A stretch of 64,000 nt of DNA from Aaosphaeria pasadenensis (lineage: Eukaryota > Ascomycota > Dothideomycetes > Pleosporales), in the NCBI GenBank assembly GCA_022813625.1, contig JAKLMB010000003.1:930001-994000 (forward strand), read 5' to 3'. A program made the translations under genes and the position numbers. Shown here one piece after another: positions 1 to 12,724 of the stretch; the first letter of the stretch is position 1; each line of letters begins with the position of its first letter. Below the pieces are notes generated by a model. That model was not told where the DNA came from, did no database searches, and was given only the letters and a program-made list of their open reading frames with translations.

Positions 1-466
1 GCCGAAGTTGTCGAGCGCTCCAATGTACTTTCCGGCCTTATGGGAAAAGGCGAGAGAGTAGCCCCAGAAGAACCATTGGAAGAAGACGACTCCGGTAGAC
101 ATCAAGGACAGCCATAGCAGAGAGAGGGCGGATTTCCTCCTTGCCAGTCCCGAGTAGAAGAAACTGCATCAATTTTTAGTGACCAGTCGAGCGGATTGCA
201 GAGTTCCGATGGTACATACCCCACGCCGGGGATCATCAAAAGCACGAGGGCTGTCGATATGATCATGAATGCGATGTCTCCGGGCTAGCGAGCGCTGGTC
301 AGCACGACACGGAACATCGGACACTGGAAAAAAGATCCGAGGATACACATACATTGTAGAAGACATTGAGATTGTATAATCGCGAATCTCCTCCGGTTGC
401 GAGAGTGTCATTTTTGAAGACCTCGAGAGGTAGGGTGGGGTCTAGCCCAGAATCGACAGGGTCCAT
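1..466 (-). CDS. Ammonium transporter (Amt/Mep family), 5' part, cut by the left edge
   Basis: Membrane transporter that takes up ammonium. Exons on the minus strand are 466..353, 284..220 and 163..1 (continuing off the window), with introns 352..285 and 219..164 that start GTATGT and end TAG or CAG. They join to about 114 residues in one frame. The start ATG (466..464) gives MDPVDSGLDP and leads to an Amt-like ectodomain ending NVFYN. Next come GDIAFMIISTALVLLMIPGV, FFYSGLARRKSALSLLW and FFWGYSLAF, ending LDNFG, which are core Amt/Mep signatures around the first transmembrane helices. A different ATG at 411 lies in a shadow frame and cannot be spliced in phase to exon 2, so the upstream start was chosen. 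Family identity is firm; the rest of the protein is outside the window. Confidence 0.93.
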
Positions 467-700
467 ATTTGTCGATCTTACTTTGAGTGCTTGCGAGTCC
501 TGGAGGGTGCGATAGAAGAACGGAACTAGATGCGTGGAGAGAAGGAAGTTGTGAGATTAATAAGGATCGAGACAGAAGGAAGCCGAAGTAATGGACCGGA
601 GCCGGAGTACGAGGAATAGGAATAAGAAGAAGAAGAGAAGAGTGAGCGCAAGGAACGGACGTAGAGGTTGGGAAGAAAAGCGAAGTCTTCTATCTCCAGG
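467..700 (-). promoter_or_regulatory. Ammonium transporter upstream region with two GATA-factor sites
   Basis: Directly upstream of the ammonium transporter start are two HGATAR matches: CGATAG at 510-515 (plus strand) and AGATAG at 690-695 (read on the minus strand). In ascomycetes AreA/Nit2-type GATA factors activate ammonium transporter genes under nitrogen limitation. The match to this role is an inference from position and motif only; such hexamers are common by chance. Confidence 0.35.
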
Positions 701-1070
701 GATCTACGGGTATCTTAGAGTTGTGGAGACCTTGGCGGCGCGGGCCTAGGGTTCGCCTCTTCGCAACTGGCGGGGAGGTGGGAAGAGGGAGGATGGATTA
801 CGGTACGAGGACTCGAGACGGGCAGCAGCAGCAGAAAGAGGAATTGGGATGGAGCGTGGCACGAAGGGGATGTTTATAGAGACGGGGCTGGAACATTGGT
901 TTTTGAAGCTGGGCTGGGCACGAAGGTATAAGGTATCTCCTCCCCCGATATGGGCGACAGGCTACAGGTGTAGTGACTTAAGACTATGTAGGCACAAGGG
1001 GGACCTGGGGGGATTCTATAAACGCGGGCGGACATTGCGTTCTGGTAGGGAAAGCATGAAGCACCAGGGT

Positions 1071-1099
1071 TGGCCTGGGATGGCCTGGGATGGCCTGGA
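1071..1099 (+). repeat. 10-bp tandem repeat, about 3 copies
   Basis: The unit TGGCCTGGGA is repeated exactly at 1071-1080 and 1081-1090, followed by a third copy with one base missing (1091-1099). It lies in non-coding DNA. Confidence 0.8.
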
Positions 1100-4000
1100 T
1101 GGGAGGGTGGGTGGAATAAGCCACACAGTGGGGTGCGAGAGATAGCTGCAAAAGATATTGACCAATCTCTAAAGGATCGCTCGTATCTGCTTCTCGGTCT
1201 CCAGAGTGCACAACGGTATCGGTATGTTGTATCTACTCGGTATCTACTTGTATGATACCTAGCTAGGTAGTGGAGAGATGAAGGTAATTTGATACCATCA
1301 TAAGTACTTGTATATGTGTAGAATCGAGCAGTAGTACATGGTATCTACTTGTATTTGTCCTGCATCTTTGGGGAGTTCGAGACGGGGAAAGGAAGAAGCC
1401 AGAAGCCAAGGGTAGATAGGGAAAAGCACGCTAGTCCACAAGCGATTAGCTCTCGGCTCGGTTGTCGAACCACGCCCGTGGGATGACCTTCAACCCTCGA
1501 GACTCGAGTATTGTACCCCGAAGATACCTACAGTACTCCGTACTAACAATGGATCACAGCACGAGCATGTCAGTATGTAGACATATTAACCATTCGTATG
1601 TAGGTACGCATATATGTTGAATGTAACGTTCGGTCTTACTCTTTTATATGCACACGCCCCCTCGTTGCGTTCCCCAGAATATGTATAAGTACGGAGTAGG
1701 TACGCGTACCCGGGATAGGCAAAAGACCAGAAGGACAATAGGCACGCGACAGGCTGTGCCCTATTATTCGCATACCGTGTAACGGTCGGCACTATGGAAG
1801 GTCTTGTCCTCCCTCTTCTTCGTGCTCCGAAATCCAGTCGAGAAATGTTGGCCGTTAATCTTGTAGCCAATTGCTGGCGAGATAGGGCGAAATACTGCTT
1901 GGTGGATGTGCTGATCAACCAGTACACAGTAGTACCGCGTACTATCTATTGAATTCACTCTATCTATCCATACCCTCCCCTCCATCCATTCACACAGAGT
2001 GGAACGGTATCCATTTATTAAACATTTCATTAGGGAGTCCCTCGACAGTTTTATCTTCCCTTGTCCTCCGTATGGACTACATATCTCCTCGTCGATTCTA
2101 AAGTCGTAAGACACATTGGCGTGGATGGACTCATGGAGGCAAATCCCCATGCAGCGTTTCTTATCAGTACCCCAGCAAGTAAGCTAACGTCCAAGTTCCC
2201 CCTAGCGCTCGCCAAGCGCAAGCCATGTCCGTAACGGGACTAGGGGGTGACCTCTCTCACGCCCTCTCTGTTTGGTTGTTTCTCTCTCTTCGAGTCCTCA
2301 TAGATGCGATGCTGCTTACAGTAATTATCGACCTCATGCACTCAATATCTCCAGACAGGACAGGCTAAAGATAGCCACCCTCTATTTGCTCGAGCCTTGA
2401 GGATGATCATTTCTTGTCAATATCCAACTCAGCTCAAATCAACCCAACTGACCTGTTCAAAAAGAAACCCTTCGAGACGTGATACGTTCTGATATGATAT
2501 GAGATGCTCCTTTCACCCACCTTCATCAAACGCGCTTAATGCCTCCTTGAGTAGGAAGTCCTACGCCGACGGCCCTATCAAAAGTACACATGGTCCATGT
2601 TCCATAATCCATGATCCTGATCCCAATCCTAATCCCACCGCCGTCACCGTGTACACTGTACCCCATCCCTTTCATCCCGCATATCCCACTGCTTCCAAAC
2701 AAAACATCCCAACGCCCCAAGCCCGCCCAGCCAGCATCGCCCACCACGTCCACTCTCCGGGTACCTAACCTAGCTCCAGCTCCAGCACCGTAGCTACCTA
2801 GTTAGTTACTCTATGCGTAACCGTGCCTGCGTCTTGCATACACACAATTACAGACCCTTATCTCCATAGACATCCGCTTCCCCAAACCTAGAACATTGAA
2901 ACCCTTCAACCTTGCAAGTGGTGGTGGCATGGCATGGCATCATGGATTCACATAATTGTTTTTGCCCACGGCTCGGCAAGCCTCGTCGACCTGGGATTTG
3001 GAGTGGACCAATACTCGCTCTCTCTCTCCCTTTTTGCTTTACTTTCTGATCGGTCAAACCGTCGAAACAAATCTCACTTGAAAGGGCCGTCAGCCTCCGC
3101 ACGCCACCGCCCTCAGGAGCCGTCCGACGTATTGCAGAGAGTCCCGTCCTCTTCCGCGACCATACCTAGCTACGCTCCGGAGGGGTTCGATGCTTCGAGT
3201 CCTCGGCCTGCGAGGTTCGAATGTATAGCCTTGGTACCTAGGTAGACACTGTAGACAGCTAGGTACGAGTGCTGTGTAGAGCGCCCAACTGATATCCCTC
3301 TACCTCCCAACGGCCTTGGAGCATTTATTGCAGGATAATCGCATTACATATCCACCTATCCCATCCCATCCATTCCTTAGCCACAATGCGGTGCGTGCCT
3401 TCCGCGTCGTTTCCCATTGCGTCTACCTCCATTAAACCCACTGGCTACTCTTCTCTAACAAGTCCTCGGACCTATTATAGTTACCTGGACCACAGTGCTG
3501 TATTTTCCCGCAACACATACCTTGTACTTGTATGGTAGTACGACAGCATGTAGTCCCTCTGAAAGCGTGGACCAATAGTTAAATTATCGGACTTGGTTCC
3601 GCAGTATCGAAACGGCGCACTGGGACCGACGCTGCGTGCGTGTGAGGATGACGCCGGATGTAACGGCGTGAGGGTAGGTAGGCAGCCTCGTGGGCATGGC
3701 CGTTGGATACCTGCATAGGTGGATGAGATGGGTAATTACAGTGATCGGCTCGTGCATAGAAAGTAGTTTGGGGGAGGTTCGTGGAGAGCTGATGGGGCGA
3801 TCCGAGCGTGTGTATGTACGTTGTGCGTACCGCGTCCCTGCGTTAGCGGTCTGATTGTCGTCAGATCAAACAGGAACCTACCTGGGTACACACGTCTCTA
3901 TGTGGGGGAAGGAAAGCTTCATACACCTGTTGGAGACATCGTGAAGCGGAGTGTAGCTATATCCATCAAAACGCTCTTTGCGTAGACAGCGTTTTGTACT

Positions 4001-4911
4001 CTACCATCGCCACGTTCGACCTCACGACAGTAAATTCTGAACCACCCAGTACCCTCCCTCCCTCCTATACCCAAGAGCGAGACACAAACACGAAGCATGT
4101 GCATCGTTCTATATTACACCAAGACCTTCTCCCTAGACGCGGAAGGTGTCACGACTCTTCAACCTCCGTCCTCTCCCCCTCCTTTTACGGCGCATACGCG
4201 CTCGCTCTCTCGCAGAAAGTACGACATGTCCGTAAGTACTGCATGAAGACTGAGAGGCATTTGCTGCGATATTTTTACGACCGGGCAAATGGGATATGCA
4301 GGACAATATAACACACGCAGTGAGGTATATTATTACGCTGACGGCGGTGGGTTGCCAGATTGTATGGAAGGCTTGGTGGAGATCACCGTTGTGTGATTGG
4401 GAGAGGGAATGTGAGGGAGAGTTGTAGTTGTTTTAAGACGTGTTTGTTGGTCTGTTCGTCGTGTGTGAATGAGTAGGTTGCTACCTTTACAGATACAGAT
4501 GCAGCTATACAGTATGTTGTATGTGAAGATACCGGATTGGACAGTCTCGTGGGTTTCTGGTCTGATAGCAAGAGTGTTTTTGCACGTGGATATTGACTCT
4601 GGGGTAGTTAACTGTCAAAGAAGGGAGTGAACCACATTGAGATAAGGTTAAGAGGGCGAATAGGAAAGCAGCACTATCTACTTGTTGCTGATCCGGACAT
4701 GAGGGTCTGAGATATAAAGTAGATGGTACGCATCCTAAATAATGTGAAGTTAGCTAATCGAGTACCTTCCTATCGTAATGGGAAAAGAGCAGTACTATGT
4801 CTTTAGCTATAAGTTTATATGGAGTATCTATGTGGTAGTCTAAAAAATCTTATTGCTATTTTTCATGATTTTCTACAGCTACTAGTATTGATATTCATTT
4901 AGACCTTCCGA

Positions 4912-5495
4912 CTAGATACTGTCTTTCCCTGACAATCTCGAAATCGTCGCGGTATCAACCTTCAGAACAACCCAATCCTCCATGCGCTTCGCACCAAGCT
5001 TGTCATAGAACCTCAAAGCCTTCTCGTTATCCGCTAGACAGACCCAATCCATCTTCACACATCCTGCCTTCTCCGCAGCAGATGCCATTGCCTCGACTAG
5101 TAGTCGCGCATACCCATCTCGCCTATACTTCGGGACGACATACAATTCTTCCAAGCAAACCCCAGGAGCAGCCGACCAAGTCGAGTAGTTAAGGAAATAG
5201 ATCAATAAGCCAGCAGGTTCGTCATCTGGTGAGTAGATGAGCAGTGGCCAGGCGATTCGACTGGCTTTCGAGTCTGTTACATCTTGCAGGTGCAGTGTGT
5301 CTGAAAGTGCTTGTTCGGTGGCACCTATCCCGGCTCCTGGTGCTTGTTCCTCTGCGGCGGCGCGGATGAAACTTAGGATCAGAGGGACGTCTGAAAGCGT
5401 CAGTATAGATTCTGGAATAGAATGGAACATCATTGTTCTGGAGGGATCGACAAACCTTGAGAGCTTGCATGCCGAACCAAAGGGGATAAGCTCAT
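4912..5495 (-). CDS. GNAT-family N-acetyltransferase
   Basis: Probable acetyl-CoA-dependent N-acetyltransferase of 172 residues, similar in size and layout to the small diamine/amino-acid acetyltransferases. Exon 1 is 5495..5456 (MSLSPLVRHASSQ) and exon 2 is 5390..4912. The 65-nt intron starts GTTTGT and ends ACTGACGCTTTCAG, so branch and acceptor are clear, and the joint gives the usual GNAT opening SSQDVPLILSFIRAAAEE. The acetyl-CoA pyrophosphate loop is visible as VVPKYRRDGYARLL (R-R-D-G-Y-A), preceded by the beta-4 strand CLEELYVVP. The end has the usual NEKALRFYDKLGAKRM helix and strand. Without the splice, a frame beginning MMFHSIPES would be read, but it lacks the family N-terminus. 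The substrate cannot be told. The gene is divergent from the MFS transporter at 5863. Confidence 0.9.
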
Positions 5496-5862
5496 TCTGG
5501 CGGGCCGAGGTACGCTTCTGGAATACTCGATCAATGTATTGTGTCGTACTGGCGCGCCTGCTTATACGGACCTTCCTCTACTTAAGAGCGTGTCAAAAAC
5601 ACGCCCTACGAGTAAATGAACGCCCTACAAGAATGATGAGCACACAGGTACAAGAAGAATCCTGATGTTTTATTGGTTGGAGCGCCAGCAAAACGCCGAT
5701 GTCTCTTTGCTATTGGCTGCTTTAGTGACTCGAACATGCCCCTCATACGGAAAAGGGTTCCGATCGGAAATCGTGTAATAAAGGAGCTCGCGCCATGCGG
5801 CGTTAAACAATTTTTCGCATTTGACATCGAAGTTCACATCGCCGATCGACGGTAAGACAAAC
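5496..5862. promoter_or_regulatory. Divergent promoter between GNAT gene and MFS transporter
   Basis: The 367 bases separate two start codons on opposite strands, so both promoters must lie here. I see no TATA box or known operator that I would defend. Confidence 0.5.
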
Positions 5863-7526
5863 ATGGCCTTAGATAGCAATGTCTCTTCGTCAGTCGGGAA
5901 TGATGTAGATGAACATCCAACGGAAGACGACGGACGCGCACCAAATCATCCAATTGTAAGACGACTGGCGCATATTCAGTATAAAAACTGACCTTTACTG
6001 GCTAGGAAACTCAAAGTCGCATCGAGCGCCAATGGACGGCCCCTCACGAGGAGAAGACCCAAGTCGGTTCTAATTCCATTCAAACCATTGCGGCACCTAC
6101 CAGCACAGATGCCGGACTGATGATGAATCTTGAGAACGGTCTCGTGGGCTGGGAAAGTTCAAACGATCCCCAGAATCCTCTCAATTGGAGACCTGCAAGG
6201 AAATGGACCACTACCTGTCTCCTTTCCGTTATTGGGTTCACCACACCATTCGCCTCGTCCATTCTAGCCCCGGCAATTTCCCACGTCGATGCTGAATTCC
6301 AAATCCACGATTTGACAAAGAGTTCGATGCCTGTGAGCATCTTCCTGCTTGGATATGCCGTCGGTCCCCTCCTGCTCTCCCCATTGTCCGAACTGTATGG
6401 TAGGCATATTGTCATGACGGCTGCCAACGCATCGTTCTGCCTATGGCTGATTGGCTGTGCCCTCGCCCCTTCACTCAACTCCCTCATAGCTTTCCGACTG
6501 CTTTGCGGAATCGGTGGATCTGCGTCACAAACAGTCGGAGGCGCCATCATAGGTGATCTTTTCACCGTACAGAAGAGAGGCCGAGCCATGGCTATCTGGA
6601 CCATCGGACCCATATTTGGCCCGTCTCTGGCGCCTGTCATCGGCGGCTTTGTAGTCCAATACCTAGATTGGCGATGGGTCAATTGGCTTACCTTATGTCT
6701 GGCCGTCCCGGCGACAGTGTTGTTGGCTCTGTGCTCTCGCGAAACCAATCCGCGCATAATCCTCCAACGGAAGGCCGCAAAGCTGCGCGTGGAGCTTGCC
6801 CGTCCGGATCTCCGAAGCGTCTTTGCAGGATCTGAAGCAGTATTGTCTCCGAAAAAGGTTCTCATGAACAGCCTCATGAAGCCGTTGCAATTGTTGTTCG
6901 GTTCTTCCGTTGTCTTCGGCGTGTCACTTTACATTGCCTTTGCGTACGGATGCCTATACTTGTTGTTCAACACGATACCCATCGTCTTCCAAACTACATA
7001 TGGCTGGTCGCTCGGTGTCTCTGGAGTCGCCTACCTGGCATTGCTTCTCGGCTACCTGATCGGCCTCGTCATATTCTACTGTCTATCCGACAAACTCGTC
7101 AAACGACTGATGCACGCCAACAACGGAGCATTCGAAGCCGAGTTCCGCCTCCCCGTCGCCGTATACTCTGCCGCCCTTCTCCCCGTGTCATTCTTCCTCT
7201 ACGGCTGGACTAGCCAGAACAAAGTTTTCTGCGCCGTGCCCATCATCGCTCTCGTCATCTTCGGAACCGGCTTCGAATGCATATGGCTCCCAACGCAATC
7301 GTATATCATAGATGCCTATCCCCAGCACGTTGCCAGCGCGCTCGCTGCGGCTTGCGTCATGAGGAGTATAGTGGCCGCATTTCTGCCATTGGCAGGACCG
7401 GGTATGTATCAGGCGCTGGGCCTTGGTTGGGGAAATTCGGTCCTGGGTTTCATAGCATTAGGATTGACTCCTGTGCCGATACTCCTGAGAAGGTATGGGA
7501 GATTGCTGAGAGAAAAGGCAGATTGA
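5863..7526 (+). CDS. MFS transporter, fungal DHA1-like drug:H+ antiporter family
   Basis: Polytopic membrane transporter of 537 residues, probably exporting a small molecule by proton antiport. Exons are 5863..5955 and 6006..7526; the 50-nt intron begins GTAAGA and ends CTGGCTAG and is in phase 0. Exon 1 gives a polar N-terminal tail starting MALDSNVSSS. After it comes the typical fungal MFS signature NPLNW (preceding helix 1), the motif A-like loop SPLSELYGRH between helices 2 and 3, and the antiporter motif C in helix 5, AIWTIGPIFGPSLAPVIGGF. Twelve hydrophobic segments are apparent, with a central cytosolic loop rich in charged residues (SRETNPRIILQRKAAKLRVE). It does not end in any recognised sorting tail. 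The substrate is unknown; neighbours give no clue beyond the divergent GNAT gene. Confidence 0.92.
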
Positions 7527-8519
7527 TGTCAATCTCCCATGCACTTGCCCGTAATAGAATCACTGTGAAATAGCATTAATTTTGAAGTTAAGAGTCGGGT
7601 TGAATCACAAGACTCGTAAAAGTACCTAGATATAAGATATATCATAATCTGTAAATACAATACCTTTGAAATGATGAACGATTCGTCAGGTTCGAGATTA
7701 AGTTTGAATATATTTAATCATAAGTTTGACAACTTTAAACTTACATCTAGGATCAGCGAAAATATAATTCATATTATTACATTTTGAAAATTGCAATCCA
7801 GCAATCCAGCATACTGTCTTAATAGCGTTCTTTATGTGAACTAGATGCTTGTGAAGAGCTGTGGTTTGTCTTGGTACGAAGTGCTGCTTTCAGCCTATAA
7901 TCAAGATACGACACCAGATGGTCAAGGCCAGGTGTTATGTGTGCAGCGAGAATATCACAAAGAGCTTCGCAAGTGGGTGTGAAGAATCAGGAAGGACGTG
8001 AACTAAAAAATTAAAGAACCGAACGCATGGTACAGTGGTGGTGATCTTGATGATCGTGATTGTGACGAGGTGTTGTGTGAATGAATGACTTGGAATGACT
8101 TAGAATCTGTTAAGAATGTCTGTCGTTCTTTCCGATTCCGATCGCGGGTGCAAAAACTGTGGCGATGCGCACCTGCCTACAGATCGTTAGTCACCCACCC
8201 ACACCCCTCCCCCTGTGTGTCTATGCCTATTCCTCTCGATGACAAGGTCAATACATAGAGGTTTCTATCGTTTCTCCTGGTGCATCTCGTGAATAATTTC
8301 ACTTTGTTCTACTTTCAAAGGGTCACTCCCGGTCTGGTGGTTGTCGTTGCAACTCTTGTTTTCCCCGGTGGTAATCTTGTTTTCGGGTCGCACCGCCACA
8401 CAGCAACAACTTGGAAGAGCTTCCTCGCTAATGCTCAAGCAACGCTGATCTTTGCCGTGACAAGGAGACAAGCCGCGCCCATATACATTATCTATCGCCT
8501 GACTGTCTACAAGATAGAT
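7527..8519. other. Intergenic, AT-rich first half, promoter of the MAPKKK in the second half
   Basis: About 7560-7810 is AT-rich with no coding signal and probably holds the 3' end of the MFS transcript. The part from about 8000 to 8519 should contain the promoter and leader of the downstream kinase. A C-rich run at about 8190-8215 includes CCCCT, which matches the stress-response element core, but I give this little weight. Confidence 0.5.
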
Positions 8520-11500
8520 ATGAGCCACGACCCGACTCACCGAGGTGTCCGCTTCTCCGTAGGCCACGAGAACGCTCTCTTGCCAGAGCAATATTCAGTC
8601 GATATGAGCAGACCAATCGTCGTCAACGCGCCCGAAGCTGCCCTTGAGTCCTCTGGATCCTCCGGAGACGATGATCAAGAACTCGGCCAGCGTCTCGACG
8701 ATGCCACCGCTCAGTACCATTTCTCGCCACCGTTGGTCGCAACTCCACTCGACGAGGTCACCCCATTGAACGCTGTGGGGTATGGGTATGCCGCAGGTCA
8801 ACCTCGGCCATCGCGTGGTCCCCTGAGCAGCACGGGTGGGCTTGTTGCGCCTCACGATGCCCATCCCGCGCCCATACAAACCAGTGGCATGAGTTCACAA
8901 CGAGCCGTCCGACCCAGCGCTGTTCGAACACCCTCAAATACGTACGCGCCCGCCCGCCGACCCCAGCAATTTTCCTTGAACTCGACCCGAAACCGCAATG
9001 CCTCCGCAAACCGAACCCGCCGAAATCCTAATGCAGAATACCGCGCCCAGGAGAAGGCCTATGTCCAGCGCATTCGCCAGGAGGATAATCAAGACGATTT
9101 CTTCACCGACGTCACGACGCCGAGCCTAGGCTATAGCACAGATTCCGAGACTGACGACGAGTCGCCATCCACCGCCGATTACATCGAGAATGACCCTTAC
9201 GACCAGGAGACATTGTTGTATTACGGAAATGATGACATGCAGCCTTCCGTCGAAGAGCTTAAGATTCCAGAAAACAGGGAGCGGCTGGAGTGGCACTCTA
9301 TGCTTGCCAGCGTTCTCACCGGAGATGTAGTTAAGCAAGAGAAGAAACGTTTGACTGGTAGCACCGAACAACAAGGTGATAACAGCCTGAAGGCTGAGTT
9401 GTGGATGGGTATTCGAGCCAGGGTATGTAATCGGCCGTTGCAGACTCAGCGTCGAGTGATCGACGATGGTCGTGCCAATATCAAAACACAACTTGAAAGC
9501 ATCATATCATTTGAGGTCCAGGGCGCTATCGAGGCCGGACAGACTGCAGCAGCACAAGTTCAAGAAATCGTGAAGAGAATCGAAAAGCTAGAGGGCCTCT
9601 ACCCAACTCGACAAGCTCTTGAAGCTGCATATCCACGAGCGGCATCCCAGGCATACAAGGACAGCTGTGACGCTGTGTTCGCCTGGCATAACACCACGGA
9701 GGTTATCAATACCGAAATGTCAATTCTGAAAAAGTGGGTCGGTAATGATGAACTCGACTTTTCGAAACCACGAGCGAGAGAATCACAGGATCATCATTTA
9801 ACAGATGACTCGTCATTCATTGATCGTATTTTGAAAGAGGACGGGCTAAAGTCACTTCAAGGAGGCACGAGTCTTCTCGTCAAGTTGGAGCAAGTTATCC
9901 ACAAGGCAAAATCCACCCTTATTGCCAATGCGGAGAGCTTTGCGGAGCGACATCTACCACCTTACATCGAGGAACTGCTGACGCTCATCAACTTTCCGTC
10001 TCGCCTATTGCAGGAGATCATCAAAATGCGACTGACCTATGCTAAGAGGATCAAAGATCCATCTCAACAGGGAATCATGATGGCGGAACAGATGATCAAC
10101 CAGTTCCAAATTCTTCTTACCCTTGCTGGCAAGATTAAGGAGAGCTACATCGTGATCTCGCGTCCAGAGCCTGGATGGGATCTTCCGGTCTGCATCGAAG
10201 AAAACTTCGACCAAACAGTGTTGGAAGCCTTGAAGTTCTACTTTAGGATGCTGAACTGGAAACTTTCAGCTAATAAGAATACATTCAAAGAGGCGGAAAT
10301 TCTTGAGCAGGAGTGGGAGTTCTGCAATAAGTTGGGCAGACAACTTGAAGGTGGCGATGTTGAGGTGGCCGAACAATTTAGGTATGCTTGGGATTGTTCT
10401 TATGAGGTTACTTTACTAATCGCTGCACAGCTCCCTCACCTCGAAATCATTGTCGCGCCTGACAGCTCATTTCGACAAAGAGCTTCAACGCCGTCCTGAT
10501 GAAGCAACAGCCGCAGAACTGGATAAGCGGTACAAAGGGATTCTAGACTCCGTTCGTGTAAGGCAGCGAAAGCTGTTCCGTTTCTCCAGAATTTTGACTC
10601 AGCGCTTTGAGAATTGTACTGAGTACAACATCAACCACATTGACCTGGATCAAGAACAACTCGAGGATCTGTACGAAGCTTTGATCATGACCGACCATTT
10701 CTTGGTTGAGACTACTGGTGCCGAGAATCGAGACATCTACATCCTCGCATCGCCCGCCCTTCAAGACAGACCAAAGGATATCCAATCCCTTCTAACCACA
10801 TGTTATCACGCCGAGGAGAACCCGGAGGATCCCTCAAATCCATACGTACTGATTCTCAAACCTGAGAATGAATTGTTCTGGGAGGGGAAACGCTTCGCGG
10901 CCGATATCAAAGCACCCGTTCTTGATTTGAAGCAGGGTCGGCTGCGCCTCGTCGCTGATGGTTCGCAGCAACGCCTGGTAAACGCGAATGCGTCTTTCCT
11001 CCAGTCCATAGGGACGGACCTGACCAAGTTGATCGATCAGCGTGCCAATCTGCCTCGAGTCAACCAGGAGCTACAGAAGATCAAGAAAACTGCATTCAGA
11101 CTTTCCAACACCATTATGGATAGTGTCGAAATCATTCGAAAGCAGACAGCCGGTCTCGATTGTCAGGATTTGATACAAGCATGTTTTGCATTCGCGACGG
11201 AGTTTGGCCAACGTTCCATCCTGTACATGGACTACAATCGGCGCGCCATGAACAACATCAAGTTGACAAAGTTGGCTCTTGATTGGGTTAGCTTCATCTG
11301 CGATGACTGCATTGCAGCCGATCGCAAGACCTTCCGCTGGGCTGTGGTAGCCTTAGAGTTCGCCATGATGATGACGCGAGGACAAAATATTCTCTCGATC
11401 AGCGACTCAGAGTACTCTAGTTTGCGCCTGAAGGTTGCAGGATGCATGTCTCTTCTTATTTCACACTTCGATATCATGGGTGCAAGATCAACAATGGCCG

Positions 11501-12724
11501 CCCAAGCCGAAAGGCAGCGCCAAGCCATTGCCGGCAAGAGCATGGTCGACCCAAAGAACCTGAAGGACGATGAAGAATCAATCGCCTTGACACAGGCCCA
11601 ATGGATGCAGCAGCTCGAAGACATTGATGCTTGGAGGAAAGATAAGGAAGCCGAACGCCAGGCACTCGGAAGAGTGTTGGAAGATTCGAATGAAGCCGAT
11701 CGAGCACTGACTTACCTGTCGTCTTCGGCTACGAACGTGACACTCCGATGGCAACAAGGACAATTTGTTGGTGGAGGCACTTTTGGCTCTGTTTATGCTG
11801 CTATGAACTTGGACTCGGGCCATCTTATGGCCGTGAAGGAAATTCGTCTGCAGGATCCGCAGCTCATCCCAACTATCGTCTCTCAAATTCGAGATGAGAT
11901 GGGTGTCCTACAGGTCCTCGATCACCCGAACATCGTCTCTTACTACGGAATCGAACCTCATCGAGACAAGGTCTACATTTTCATGGAGTACTGTTCTGGA
12001 GGATCGCTTGCCGGATTACTTGAACATGGAAGAATTGAAGATGAGACAGTCATCATGGTATACGCGCTGCAGATGTTGGAAGGTTTAGCTTACCTACACG
12101 ATTCTGGTGTCGTTCATCGCGATATCAAACCAGAGAGTAAGTCCAGCATCATGATTTCTTAAGACTGTGTCCGCTAACATGAGCTTAGATATTCTTCTTG
12201 ATCATAATGGTGTCATCAAATTTGTCGATTTCGGAGCAGCAAAGGTCATTGCGCGACAAGGTCGTACCCTCGCCGCTGAGCATGCAGCTACACGACAAGG
12301 TCGTCAACGTTCGATGACTGGTACGCCCATGTACATGTCTCCCGAGGTTATCCGCGGCACGAGTCTCGGTCGCCACGGTGCAGTTGACGTATGGTCTCTG
12401 GGCTGTGTGATTCTTGAAATGGCGACCGGACGACGACCTTGGGTCCTCGACAACGAATGGGCCATTATGTACAACATTGCTCAAGGCAACCCTCCCCAAC
12501 TACCGACCAGTGAACAGCTCAGTGACCAGGGTATCGACTTCTTGAACAAGTGCTTTGAGCGCGATCCAAGCAAACGTGCAAGCGCCGTCGAACTGTTGCA
12601 ACACGATTGGATCATGACGCTCCGAGCCCAACTATCCTTGGAACCACAGACACCCAGCGACACATCAAGCACGTCCGGATTTGGCTCTGCAGCATCTTCC
12701 CGACAGAATTCCCTCGTCGAGTAA
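8520..12724 (+). CDS. sskB: MAP kinase kinase kinase of the HOG pathway (SskB / Ssk2 / Wis4 type)
   Basis: Serine/threonine kinase of 1367 residues that, in this family, phosphorylates the Pbs2-type MAPKK to activate the osmostress Hog1 pathway, downstream of the Ssk1 response regulator. Exons are 8520..10381, 10431..12136 and 12189..12724; introns of 49 and 52 nt start GTATGC and GTAAGT. The long N-terminal half (about residues 1-1040) is largely helical with an acidic, low-complexity start, as expected for Ssk2/SskB. The kinase domain occupies the last 300 residues: P-loop GGGTFGSV near 1067, AVKEI lysine, HRDIKPEN near 1182, VDFGAA near 1202 and activation segment GTPMYMSPEV. The second intron splits the Asn codon of HRDIKPEN. 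The frame is open upstream to 8280, but those residues are hydrophobic and unlike the family, so the ATG at 8520 (MSHDPTHRGVRFSVG) was chosen. Confidence 0.93.

Larger units (their letters stand above)
467..4911. other. Long gene-free intergenic stretch (4.4 kb)
   Basis: No open frame here has recognisable protein features, and no set of short frames could be joined by plausible splice sites into a known family. The stretch holds a short 10-bp tandem repeat near 1071, two copies of the 9-mer TACGGAGTA or its complement (1534-1542, 1690-1698), one TACCTAGGTA palindrome (3235-3244) and many related GTA/CTAGGTA-rich words around 1200-1340 and 2780-2810. It may contain promoters, long 5' leaders or non-coding transcripts, but nothing in the sequence proves this. 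Confidence 0.6.

Noticed and set aside
849..1145. Plus-strand frame of 98 codons
   Set aside because: Covers a short DNA repeat, Trp/Gly-rich from TGG-rich DNA, no similarity recognised.
3178..3230. tRNA-like GGTTCGAAT segment
   Set aside because: The flanking bases do not pair into T-arm or acceptor stems, and no D-arm or anticodon arm can be placed.
6080..6877. Long minus-strand frame of 265 codons
   Set aside because: It is the antisense shadow of the MFS transporter; arginine/proline-rich composition, no motifs.
8280..8519. N-terminal extension of the MAPKKK by 80 residues
   Set aside because: The frame is open, but the residues are hydrophobic with no family likeness, and the ATG at 8520 matches the expected start.
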